From the NCBI RefSeq assembly GCF_021545845.1, contig NZ_CP088923.1, forward strand, positions 2,852,001 to 2,916,000: 64,000 bases of DNA. Direction: 5' to 3'. The first letter of the stretch is position 1; every line of letters begins with the position of its first letter. The translations under genes were made by a program, and so were the position numbers. Source of the DNA: Rhodanobacter thiooxydans. GTDB lineage: Bacteria > Pseudomonadota > Gammaproteobacteria > Xanthomonadales > Rhodanobacteraceae. Below, in pieces: positions 9,912 through 17,345 of this stretch. The notes under the pieces are model-generated. The model was not told the origin of the DNA. It did not search any database and was given only the letters and a program-made list of their open reading frames with translations.

Positions 9912-10220
9912 TCATTTTCTGGGCCTCCTTGATGGTTTTTCCTTCACCCTGCCCTTGCCGTCCTCGTCTTTATCGTCCTTGTCATCCTTATCGTCTTTAT
10001 CATCCTCGTCCTCATCTTCCTTGCCTGGATTGATATAACAGCAGAAAGCCCCTTTCCCCAGTTTGGTCGCAAGGCTTTGGCCATCCCCGGCAAGGATCGC
10101 CACGCGCAACTCCGGATCAACCTCGGGACCGGACAGCACAAGCCCCACATCATCCCGAGATGCATGGCGCAGCCGCGCGTCCTGTCCCACCCGTTCCAGA
10201 AAATCGATCACATCGAACAT
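9912..10220 (-). CDS. Small borosin-precursor-like peptide 1 with acidic tail
   Basis: Protein of 102 residues with AGGGGG before the ATG. Residues 1-55 are a helical leader with FLERVGQDARL, AILAGD and a Leu/Gly turn. This pattern is shared with the two other small proteins here and resembles the leader (borosin binding domain) of split-borosin precursors such as Shewanella SonA. It is followed by FCCYINPG, a run of Asp/Glu/Lys encoded by 9-bp repeats, and a basic end (PSRRPRK). There is no signal peptide or transmembrane helix. It lies 31 bases upstream of a TPR-GGDEF gene. The leader pattern is seen; being a methylated precursor is inferred. A Nif11-like leader is the main alternative. Confidence 0.7.
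   Translation of the reverse strand: MFDVIDFLERVGQDARLRHASRDDVGLVLSGPEVDPELRVAILAGDGQSLATKLGKGAFCCYINPGKEDEDEDDKDDKDDKDDKDEDGKGRVKEKPSRRPRK
9966..10010 (-). repeat. Imperfect 9-bp tandem repeat encoding an Asp/Lys tail
   Basis: Five consecutive 9-bp units (GTCTTTATC, GTCCTTGTC, ATCCTTATC, GTCTTTATC, ATCCTCGTC on the plus strand) encode the KDD repeats of precursor-like peptide 1. Unit gain or loss would change tail length without shifting frame. Confidence 0.7.
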
Positions 10221-10440
10221 CGGTCATCCCCCTGTCAGGATGATTGCCGGCTATCTGGTGATGGCCGCATGAAATTCCTCTGCCGGCCTTCCCCCCGTTT
10301 CCCGCGCATTGCGCGCTGCAAGCTGCAAACCTGGCTGCCTGACGGGCCCAAAATACACCATTCCTTCGACGCCGTGCCATCGCATTGAGGTGCCTATCCT
10401 TGCCCCAGGCGGCAGGCGGAACGGCAGCCATCCGGCTCAG

Positions 10441-12249
10441 CTACTGCACGCCTTCGGTCGTCACGGCAACCGCGCCCAGTTGCGGTTTCGACCGGCCGTC
10501 GCTGACGCTGACCCGATTGCGGCCCTCGCGTTTGGCCCGATACAAGGCGTCGTCGGCGTGGATCAGCAGTTGGCGCAGGTCATGCCCGGAATGCTTGGTG
10601 GTCGCCACGCCAAAACTGGCCGAAACGCAGATTTCCTCGGCAGCATCGCCGCAGACCTCCACGATCGCCAAGCGGATCCGTTCGGTCCGGGCAAGCACCT
10701 GCTCGAGCGTGCACTCCGGCAACACGATGCCGAACTCCTCCCCGCCCAGGCGGCCGAAGATGTCGGTGGAACGCAGATGCGCCTGGCAGGCGGCCACGGC
10801 ACGCTTCAGCACGCGATCACCCACCGCATGTCCGTAAGTGTCGTTGACGGCCTTGAAGTGGTCCAGGTCGATCAGCACCAGGCAGGCTTCCCGCCCCGAC
10901 TTCCGGCAGTACTGCAACTGCTGCTCGGCCTCGTTGATGAAATGCTGCCGGTTGAAGATATCCGTGAGCCCGTCGCGCCGCGCCTGGCGCATGAAACGCA
11001 GTTGCGAGCGCTTGATGCGGTAGGCCCAGAAGCCGATAAAAGCCAGCACCGTAAGCAACAGCAATATGTATAGACGACTCGTTTCGGAAGCTTTTTTGTC
11101 GAGGTTTCGCTGGAGCTGCAGGATTTGGTTCTGCTTGCTCAATGTGTCTAACTGCAGTTTTTTGGCGAGAAGTTGTTGCTGGACGATCTGAAAAGCGAGT
11201 GCCCTGGCCCCCACTTCATCCAGCCAACCATTGTTTGACGCCATATAGCGCTCGTGATGGTCAAGAGCGGCCCGCAGGTCTCCCTGACTTTTCGCAATAA
11301 GATAGAGAACGCGCTCGGCAGTACTCAAGGATTCCGAATATTTGTTCCCACCACTTCGAGCAACCACTTGGAGTGCCGATTGCTTCGATAAGGCAATCTG
11401 GCCGGTACGCAAGTATGCCTCGGCCAATAGCGCATCAACCTGCGAGAGCAACCACGAGTAGCCACTTCTCTCCACTGCATCGTAACTGCTCTTCAGTAGT
11501 GTAATTGCCTCTTCTGAATGCCCCCGCCCCAATGCAACTCTCGCCAGGTACAGGCGAACGCCATTGGCATAAAGTTCGTCGCCCACCTTCTCGCACAGAT
11601 CTATGCCTTTTTGAAACTTCTCGTTAATTCCGTCCAGCTTGCCTGCCTTGTAGAGCGCCACCAGTCTTGCGTAGCCCGTTTTGCATATCCAATCGTTCGG
11701 CTGCTGGGTTTCATTGGCAAGCTGGTCAGCATAATTCCAGGCAAGGTCGTACTGCCCAGACTCCTCGTAGAGGAGCGTAGCGACGGTGAGCGCTAGGGCA
11801 CGAGCATCCGGGTCAGAAATCGTATGCAGCCGCGATAGCAGCAAATTCAAGCGTCGGAACGCATCCTCGTAACGGGAACGCTCCGCAAGAGAGTTCACCA
11901 CGAGGGAGTCTGCCTTAAAGCGTAAAACCGAATCCCGCGAATGATTCAACACGGTATCAGCCAACCGATCCGATGTTGCGTAATCGCCGACGTAAGCTGC
12001 CTGCCATGCTTGAAGGTAATGCAGATATTCCTGTTGCGCGGGCGGCAACTTCGCAGCCTGTTTGTCGAGATGCTGCAAGAGCTCCAGGAATCTGTCGTAG
12101 TTCTGTGTTCTGCTGCTATCGGCCTCCTTCAGCAGGGAGGCGCTCTGGTCAATAGTCGGGAGCACAGCCGCATGGGCAGTACTCCCGGATAATCCGAGCA
12201 ATATCCACCCCGCGATCACCATCCGGCGATTCACTACGGATGCGGGCAT
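10441..12249 (-). CDS. TPR-sensor diguanylate cyclase 2 (GGDEF)
   Basis: Paralogue of the protein at 8081-9880, 602 residues. Signal peptide to about residue 27 (VIAGWILLGLSGSTAHA), helical TPR-like region to about 385, transmembrane helix 394-412, GGDEF domain after that. GGEEF is at 502-506 and the I-site RSTD precedes it by five residues, so an active, product-inhibited cyclase is expected. The ATG at 12249 lies 12 bases after the stop of precursor-like peptide 2, with no strong Shine-Dalgarno, which suggests translational coupling. The cytoplasmic halves of the two cyclases are nearly the same, while the TPR halves differ much more. The TPR-coding part is visibly AT-richer than its neighbours. 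Confidence 0.9.
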   Translation of the reverse strand: MPASVVNRRMVIAGWILLGLSGSTAHAAVLPTIDQSASLLKEADSSRTQNYDRFLELLQHLDKQAAKLPPAQQEYLHYLQAWQAAYVGDYATSDRLADTVLNHSRDSVLRFKADSLVVNSLAERSRYEDAFRRLNLLLSRLHTISDPDARALALTVATLLYEESGQYDLAWNYADQLANETQQPNDWICKTGYARLVALYKAGKLDGINEKFQKGIDLCEKVGDELYANGVRLYLARVALGRGHSEEAITLLKSSYDAVERSGYSWLLSQVDALLAEAYLRTGQIALSKQSALQVVARSGGNKYSESLSTAERVLYLIAKSQGDLRAALDHHERYMASNNGWLDEVGARALAFQIVQQQLLAKKLQLDTLSKQNQILQLQRNLDKKASETSRLYILLLLTVLAFIGFWAYRIKRSQLRFMRQARRDGLTDIFNRQHFINEAEQQLQYCRKSGREACLVLIDLDHFKAVNDTYGHAVGDRVLKRAVAACQAHLRSTDIFGRLGGEEFGIVLPECTLEQVLARTERIRLAIVEVCGDAAEEICVSASFGVATTKHSGHDLRQLLIHADDALYRAKREGRNRVSVSDGRSKPQLGAVAVTTEGVQ

Positions 12250-12261
12250 TGACTTAGCCGG

Positions 12262-12552
12262 TCAACTCCACGCACTCGACGCGGAGCGGCTTGTTTCGTC
12301 CTCGCGCTCTGGAGTTTCGTCGCCGCCTTCATCCTCCTGCTCTTCCTGCTCCTCGCCGGGCGCAAGCATCGCGCAATGTGTCGCAATGCCGAGCAATGCC
12401 TTCAATGTCGATGAATCCTCTGAGAGGATCGCATCCTGCAAAGTCAAATCCAGCCCCGTGCTCGCCATCACATGCTCAAGCTCATTGACCGATGCTCGGC
12501 TCAACTGTGCGTCCCGCCCCATCCGTTCAAGAAACTCGACAACGTCCGACAT
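12262..12552 (-). CDS. Small borosin-precursor-like peptide 2
   Basis: Protein of 96 residues. The ATG at 12552 is chosen over one two codons upstream because GGGGGG sits seven bases before it and because the paralogues also begin M-(S/F)-(D/N). The leader has FLERMGRDAQL, a Leu-rich second helix, AILSED and ALLG, aligning without gaps to the other two peptides. The core region reads HCAMLAPG, followed by a Glu/Asp-rich tail and a Ser-rich end. Only one Cys is present here, at the position conserved in all three (C-x4-P). It ends 12 bases before the start of the second TPR-GGDEF gene. No export signal is visible. Function as a peptide substrate is inferred. Confidence 0.7.
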   Translation of the reverse strand: MSDVVEFLERMGRDAQLSRASVNELEHVMASTGLDLTLQDAILSEDSSTLKALLGIATHCAMLAPGEEQEEQEDEGGDETPEREDETSRSASSAWS

Positions 12553-12602
12553 ATGCATTCCCCCCGACTGTTGTTGGCTTGGTCAACGTCTTGGGGAACG
12601 CT

Positions 12603-12631
12603 GCCTCGCTGGCGCTATGCGCCAGCGAGGC
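12603..12631 (-). other. Stable hairpin between the first two precursor-like peptide genes
   Basis: Perfect 12-bp stem (12603-12614 with 12620-12631), extendable by one C-G pair, with a 3-5 base loop, in the 88-base gap between peptide 3 and peptide 2. No T tract follows on the minus strand. It may be a partial terminator or an RNA-protecting structure that raises the amount of the first peptide message over the cyclase message. Confidence 0.6.
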
Positions 12632-12640
12632 CATTCCCAT

Positions 12641-12907
12641 TCAAGCACGCTGTTCGTGGCAGTACTCGTCTTCATCGTTGATACCGGGAACAAGCCAACA
12701 CCGTACCTGCGCAGGAACTAGCAAGCAGCATACATTCTGTGCCCCCACCAGCGCAGTCAGTCGTTCCTGGTCCTTGGCCAGCACAGCCTCCTTGATATCC
12801 TGATCGAACTGGCTATGGGCCAGCATGCGCTGCATGTCCCCTGCGGAAGCATAGCGCAAGCTGGCGTTCTGACCGACGTTCTCAAGAAAATCGACGATAT
12901 TCGACAT
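12641..12907 (-). CDS. Small borosin-precursor-like peptide 3, two core-like repeats
   Basis: Protein of 88 residues, first of the three small peptides after the methyltransferase; GGGAG lies seven bases before the ATG. The leader (FLENVGQNASL, AVLAKD, ALVG) matches the other two. The tail differs: CCLLVPAQ is followed at once by RCWLVPGI, so a Cys-x-Leu-Val-Pro unit occurs twice, and the acidic tail is short and ends with another Cys. Two core-like units in one precursor are a feature of several RiPP families. It has no cyclase of its own directly behind it; the next gene is peptide 2. The leader similarity is strong; being a modified peptide is inferred. Confidence 0.7.
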   Translation of the reverse strand: MSNIVDFLENVGQNASLRYASAGDMQRMLAHSQFDQDIKEAVLAKDQERLTALVGAQNVCCLLVPAQVRCWLVPGINDEDEYCHEQRA

Positions 12908-13048
12908 GGCGTATCTCCCGGATAGTCAATGGATTGGAATGACGCGGCTGGCCTGATTCGCAGGGGTGGAATGGTTTGCCCCGCAGTGAGGCTTCAAACC
13001 GCGCCGATTCATCCTAGGGACGACGCCAACGGCAACTTGCCTACTTGC

Positions 13049-13870
13049 TCACAAAACGCCAGCATCCTGCTTGATTTCCGCCTTGTCCAGCGCGTCCAGC
13101 CGTGCGCGCATCGCCAGGTCAGGCTGCAGCGGGCCGGTCGGCGGCAGCACCACGGTGTCTTCCATGCCTACCTCGGCTTGCGGCAGGTCGCCCAGCCGGA
13201 TCCGGCGAATCCGCGGCTGCTGGATCGGCAAGGTGGCGCCGCGGTAGATGATGATCTCGTGGTCCTGCGGGTAGTCGCGCGCCAGCACCTCGACCAGCAG
13301 TTCGCGGTAGGCCGGCCCGGTAGAGAAGCGCGCCAACGACTGGTCACCAACCAGACCCACCTGCCACAGCACCAGGTAGGCGGTCGGGTCGATCCGGCGC
13401 CGGTAGAACAGCAGCTGGCTGGCCTCGAAGTGCTGGCAGCCGTAGCGGCCGGGGTCGATGCCGAGGTCGGCGTACAGGCAGTCCTCGGCCGAGATGCCCG
13501 GTTCCATGTGCGCCGCGTAGCCCTCGCTGCGGGCCACCTCGATCGACTTGTGCGGTGCCCAGGCGAACACGCCGGGATGGCCGTAGAACACCCCGCACAC
13601 CCGCTTGCCCGCGCGCACCTCGGTGAGGATCGCCTCGACCATCTCGCGGTAGGTCTGCATGCGCGACTTCCCTTCGCGGTAGTACGGCTGCAGGCTGCGC
13701 ACGTCCGGGTGCATCTTGTGCAGCCACATCTCGACGATGCCGTCGGAGAGCCCGGCGAACACCACGTCCGCCTGTTCGATATGGCTGCGCGCCAGCGGGC
13801 CGAGGTGCGAACCCAGGGTCATGCCCAGGCCAACGCAGACCAGGCTTCCGGGTGAACTTGCTGCATCCAT
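13049..13870 (-). CDS. Borosin-type peptide alpha-N-methyltransferase (tetrapyrrole-methylase fold)
   Basis: Enzyme of 273 residues with the tetrapyrrole (SAM-dependent) methylase fold: VCVGLGMTLGSH near the N-terminus and FYGHPGVFAW at 95-104. Instead of cobalamin or siroheme enzyme features it has YYREGKSRMQTYREM at 63-77. This matches the active-site helix of borosin alpha-N-methyltransferases (omphalotin OphMA, Shewanella SonM), where Tyr, Arg and Tyr are catalytic; here Tyr64, Arg70, Tyr74 and Tyr96. The first Tyr of that set is Gln61. It lacks a fused precursor tail, as in split systems, and three precursor-like genes follow on the same strand. The ATG at 13870 is the only start that fits the fold. 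No cobalamin genes are nearby. Substrate assignment is inferred from fold plus context. Confidence 0.8.
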   Translation of the reverse strand: MDAASSPGSLVCVGLGMTLGSHLGPLARSHIEQADVVFAGLSDGIVEMWLHKMHPDVRSLQPYYREGKSRMQTYREMVEAILTEVRAGKRVCGVFYGHPGVFAWAPHKSIEVARSEGYAAHMEPGISAEDCLYADLGIDPGRYGCQHFEASQLLFYRRRIDPTAYLVLWQVGLVGDQSLARFSTGPAYRELLVEVLARDYPQDHEIIIYRGATLPIQQPRIRRIRLGDLPQAEVGMEDTVVLPPTGPLQPDLAMRARLDALDKAEIKQDAGVL

Positions 13871-13935
13871 GGTGGCGCACCGTCTTGGCAGTGGGATGGC
13901 GGCATTATTCGCACGCCCGCGACGGCGGCGCCAGT

Positions 13936-14706
13936 TCAGCGCTCCACGGGCGGCTTCGCCGGCAGCGCCTCCAGCAACGGCTTGATCAGGTCCAGCGGCA
14001 GCGGGAACACCACGGTGGAGGACTTGCCGCTGTTGGACATGTCGGCCAGCGTCTGCAGGTAGCGCAGCTGCAGCGCCTGCGGCTGCTGCGACAGCAGCGC
14101 GGCGGCGTCGCGCAGCTTCTCGGCGGCCTGCAGCTCGCCGTCGGCGTGGATCACCTTGGCGCGGCGTTCGCGCTCGGCCTCGGCCTGGCGGGCGATCGCG
14201 CGCACCATGGTCTCGTTGAGGTCGACGTCCTTGAGCTCCACGTTGGCGACCTTGATGCCCCACGGGTCGGTGGCCTCGTCCAGGATTGCCTGCAGGGTGT
14301 GGTTGATCGAATCTCGCTGCGACAGGATCTCGTCCAGCTCGTGCTGGCCGAGCACCGAGCGCAGCCGGGTCTGCGCCAGCTGGCTGGTCGCCTGCAGGAA
14401 GTTCTCCACCTGCAATACGGATTTGTCGGGCTCGACCACGCGGAAGTAGACCACCGCGTTCACCCGCACCGAGACGTTGTCGCGCGAGATCACGTCCTGC
14501 GGCGGTACGTCCATCACGGTCACGCGCAGATCGACCCGGATCATCCGCTGCACGAACGGCACCAGCAGCACCAGTCCGGGGCCCTTGGTGCCGGTGTAGC
14601 GGCCCAGGGTCAGCACGACGCCACGCTGGTACTCCGGCAGGATCTTCACCGCGGAGAACAGCAGCAGCATGCCGAGGATTACCAGAACGCCGACGAATCC
14701 GAACAT
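13936..14706 (-). CDS. Slipin / SPFH (band 7) membrane protein
   Basis: Protein of 256 residues. The second of two ATGs (14706) has GGGAG at a proper distance. One N-terminal transmembrane helix ([16 protein letters not shown]) is followed by the SPFH domain with [26 protein letters not shown] and [12 protein letters not shown]. An Ala/Glu-rich coiled coil ([12 protein letters not shown]) and a hydrophobic C-terminal oligomerisation stretch complete it. Slipins form membrane microdomain scaffolds and are cleaved by the partner NfeD protease in archaeal examples. The nfeD gene is directly upstream, 16 bases away, so the two form an operon. The 65-base gap to the methyltransferase gene leaves open whether transcription continues into the peptide locus. 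Confidence 0.92.
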   Translation of the reverse strand: MFGFVGVLVILGMLLLFSAVKILPEYQRGVVLTLGRYTGTKGPGLVLLVPFVQRMIRVDLRVTVMDVPPQDVISRDNVSVRVNAVVYFRVVEPDKSVLQVENFLQATSQLAQTRLRSVLGQHELDEILSQRDSINHTLQAILDEATDPWGIKVANVELKDVDLNETMVRAIARQAEAERERRAKVIHADGELQAAEKLRDAAALLSQQPQALQLRYLQTLADMSNSGKSSTVVFPLPLDLIKPLLEALPAKPPVER

Positions 14707-14722
14707 GATCATCTCCCGTCTC

Positions 14723-16129
14723 TCATGGATGGGTCGCGTCGGCTGGCGCCGGCTCGACCCGCAACAGCAAACCCTGCCGCGACACCACGCGCACCCGCGC
14801 ACCAGCCGGCAAGGCGATATTGCTATGCACGCGCCAGCGCTCGCCGCGCACCAGCATCCACGCCTCGCCGTTGGCGCCCACCGGCTCCAGCAGTTCGCCG
14901 ATATCCATCCGCATCGCCGCGTCGCCGGTGGCCTGATGCGCGCGGCGCGAACGGAACACCAGCCACACGATCAGCGCCAGCAGCGCGGCTGCGCCCACCG
15001 CGATGCCGGCGATCACGCCGAGGTTGACACCATAGCCGGGCACACCGGTATTCATCAGCATCACCGAGCCCGTCACGAACGCCACCAGTCCGCCGACGCC
15101 GAACGCGCCCACGCTGGGGTTGGCCGCCTCCGCCACCAGCAGGCCGACGCCCAGCGCCATCAAGGCCAGCCCGGCGTAGTTCACCGGCAGCAGCTGCAGC
15201 GCGTACAGGCCGACCAGCAGGCTGATGCCGCCGACGATGCCCGGCAGCATCGCGCCGGGGTGCATCGCTTCCAGCGCCAGTCCGAAGATGCCGGCCAGCA
15301 GCAGCAGGTAGGCGATGGTGGGATTGGTGATGATTGCCAGGAAGCGCGTGCGCGCGCCGGGTGCGTACTCGCGCACGGACGCACCCTTTAGCTGCAGCGT
15401 GACATCGCGCTCGCCCACCCGTACCTTGCGCCCGTCTGCCTTGGCCAGCAGGTCGGCCACGTCCGCCGCCACGAAGTCGACCACGTGCTGCTGCGCGGCC
15501 TCGCTGGCAGTCAGCGTGGCCGCACCGCGCACCGCCTGTTCGGCCCACTGCGCGTTGCGCCCGCGCAACTGCGCCAGCGAGCGGATGTAGGCGATCGCGT
15601 CGTTCATCACCTTGTGCGACTCGGCGTCGTTGCCTGCTGCCGCTTCGTCTTTGGCAGCAGAACCCGCCGGCGCCGGCTGCTCGCCGGTTTTTGGCAGCGG
15701 CATCGGCGTGGCGCCACCCAGCGACACTGGCGTGGCCGCGCCCAAGTGGGTCGCCGGCGCCATCGCGGCGATCTGCCCCGCATACAGGATGTAGGTGCCA
15801 GCCGAGGCCGCGCGGGCGCCAGCGGGGGCCACGTACACCAGCACCGGCACCTTGCTGGCCAGCATGCCGGCGATGATCTGCCGCATCGAGTCGGCTAGCC
15901 CGCCGGGCGTATCCAGGCGCAGCACGATCGCCACCGCGCCATCGGCCACGGCGCGTTTCGAGGCGTCGTCGAAGTATTCGGCGGCGGCCGGACCGATCGG
16001 ACCATCCAGCGCGATCTGCGCCACCATCGGCCGGCTTGCCGTGGGTTGGCCGGTCTCCGCCGCCAGCACCGTGACTACCGGCAGCATGCAGCAGCACATG
16101 ATCCATGCCACCCTCGACCAGCGCTTCAT
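14723..16129 (-). CDS. nfeD: NfeD long-form membrane-bound serine protease
   Basis: Protein of 468 residues from the ATG at 16129; this start gives a signal peptide ([17 protein letters not shown]) that a longer frame would bury. Residues 30-210 form a ClpP-like serine protease domain with RLDTPGGL and the nucleophile Ser in [14 protein letters not shown]. Then come four to five transmembrane helices (about 240-400) and a C-terminal OB-like NfeD domain. A Pro/Gly/Ala-rich insert lies near residues 130-160. Family members cleave stomatin/slipin C-termini; the slipin gene follows 16 bases later. Probable role: membrane quality control together with slipin. Confidence 0.9.
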   Translation of the reverse strand: MKRWSRVAWIMCCCMLPVVTVLAAETGQPTASRPMVAQIALDGPIGPAAAEYFDDASKRAVADGAVAIVLRLDTPGGLADSMRQIIAGMLASKVPVLVYVAPAGARAASAGTYILYAGQIAAMAPATHLGAATPVSLGGATPMPLPKTGEQPAPAGSAAKDEAAAGNDAESHKVMNDAIAYIRSLAQLRGRNAQWAEQAVRGAATLTASEAAQQHVVDFVAADVADLLAKADGRKVRVGERDVTLQLKGASVREYAPGARTRFLAIITNPTIAYLLLLAGIFGLALEAMHPGAMLPGIVGGISLLVGLYALQLLPVNYAGLALMALGVGLLVAEAANPSVGAFGVGGLVAFVTGSVMLMNTGVPGYGVNLGVIAGIAVGAAALLALIVWLVFRSRRAHQATGDAAMRMDIGELLEPVGANGEAWMLVRGERWRVHSNIALPAGARVRVVSRQGLLLRVEPAPADATHP

Positions 16130-16235
16130 CGGACCTGCCTCCCGCCGATTCGTCATCGACGCAACCATCCTAGCGCGGACGGCGCGCACAAACTCGTCAA
16201 TCGCAACTACCGGCAACCATTCCAGGGAAACCGTC

Positions 16236-16691
16236 ATGCCAAGAATCGATACAGCTACCGTCCCGGAACGCAAGGGCTCCGGCTATCCGCCGCCTTATGC
16301 GGCGTTCGCCGGCGAACGCCGCAAGCAGGCGCTGGGCGACGCTGGCGGCTTGACCGACTTCGGCGTCAACCTCACCCACTTGCCGGCAGGCGCCTGGTCC
16401 AGCCAGCGCCACTGGCATTCGCACGAGGACGAATTCGTCTACGTGCTGTCGGGCGAACTGGTGCTACTCAGCGACGCCGGCGAACAAGTGCTGCGCGCCG
16501 GCGACTGTGCGGCGTTTCCCCGCAATGTCGCCGATGGCCACCACCTGATCAATCGCAGCGGGGAAATGGCCGTTTACCTGGAAATCGGCTCACGCTCGAA
16601 CGAGGATGCCTGCAGCTATCCCGACATCGACCTGCATCTGGAACGCGGCGCAGACCGTTATTCGCACAAGGACGGAACACCCTATGCCTGA
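16236..16691 (+). CDS. Cupin domain protein
   Basis: Protein of 151 residues; AGGGAAA precedes the ATG at 16236. A single double-stranded beta-helix (cupin 2) is marked by HWHSHEDEFVYVLSGE (metal-binding His-x-His-x4-Glu) and, after GDCAAFPRNVADG, a second His motif (HHLINRS). The C-terminal part (ERGADRYSHKDG) is typical of small stand-alone cupins annotated as cupin domain-containing proteins in proteobacteria. The reaction is not deducible. The gene starts 106 bases from nfeD on the other strand, so the two may share a promoter region, and its end overlaps thpR by ten bases, tail to tail. Confidence 0.85.
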   Translation: MPRIDTATVPERKGSGYPPPYAAFAGERRKQALGDAGGLTDFGVNLTHLPAGAWSSQRHWHSHEDEFVYVLSGELVLLSDAGEQVLRAGDCAAFPRNVADGHHLINRSGEMAVYLEIGSRSNEDACSYPDIDLHLERGADRYSHKDGTPYA

Positions 16692-17314
16692 ATTCCTGGG
16701 CTGTCGTGCGACAGCGGCCATTCCGCCAGCACGTGGTAATCCGCCTGGCCGACCACGCTGTGCAGCAGCGCGACGCGATCGACCGGCCACACCAATGGCG
16801 CGACTGGCGTGGCATCCAGCACCACGCCGTGGCTGTAGGCGAGCGTGACGTGCGGCGTGAAGCCCGCTTCGAGACGACGGCCTTGCCCGGCCAGGAGTAG
16901 CGCATGGCGCAGCTCGTGCCACAGCTGCTGCAGCGGCGCGGGCACGCTGGCACTGCGAAGAATGCATGGCGGCTGCCGGCCGCGGAAGCCGGCGGCCTGG
17001 TCCAGCACCCACTCGAACGATGGCGTGCGCAAGCGCTGCGCCGCCGCGGTGGCGGCGGCAACCACGTCCTGCCGCAGCGACGCGTGGTCACCGAGAAAAT
17101 GCAGCGTGACGTGGTAGCGCGCCGGCTTCACCCAGCGCGCGCGCAGCCCGGGCTGGCCGGAGCGCAGCGCGGCCGCGGCCTGCGCCAGCTGGGCGCGCGT
17201 CGCCGCGTCCGGCAACAGGGCCAGGAACAGCCGATGCACCTCGGCCGGTTGCGCGTTATTGCCGCCAAGCAGGTCGAGCTGGGTCGGGCCGGGAGGCGAA
17301 AGTTGCCGGTTCAT
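16682..17314 (-). CDS. thpR: RNA 2',3'-cyclic phosphodiesterase (LigT/2H family)
   Basis: Protein of 210 residues of the 2H phosphoesterase family. Both catalytic His-x-Thr motifs are present: HVTLHFLGD in the N-terminal half and HVTLAYSHG in the C-terminal half. The beginning of the domain reads RLFLALLPD, as in E. coli ThpR. The enzyme opens 2',3'-cyclic phosphates on RNA ends; its cell role is unclear. It lies between a cupin and a DUF3014 gene with no functional link visible. A second, broken relative sits at 27937-28616. Confidence 0.88.
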   Translation of the reverse strand: MNRQLSPPGPTQLDLLGGNNAQPAEVHRLFLALLPDAATRAQLAQAAAALRSGQPGLRARWVKPARYHVTLHFLGDHASLRQDVVAAATAAAQRLRTPSFEWVLDQAAGFRGRQPPCILRSASVPAPLQQLWHELRHALLLAGQGRRLEAGFTPHVTLAYSHGVVLDATPVAPLVWPVDRVALLHSVVGQADYHVLAEWPLSHDSPGIQA

Positions 17315-17345
17315 CGTCAGGTGGCGGCCGAGATGACGCGCGAAA

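Noticed and set aside
9966..10010. Short CRISPR-like or regulatory repeat array
   Set aside because: Units are 9 bp, contiguous and in frame with a coding tail; there are no spacers.
9912..12907. Nif11-type or nitrile-hydratase-like leader peptides
   Set aside because: Length and acidic tails are similar, but the FLE-x2-G-Q-D-A pattern and the neighbouring methyltransferase fit borosin leaders better. Not fully excluded.
13049..13870. Cobalamin, siroheme or diphthamide methylase
   Set aside because: The fold fits, but the Tyr/Arg helix is of the borosin type, no cofactor-synthesis genes are near, and three precursor-like genes follow.
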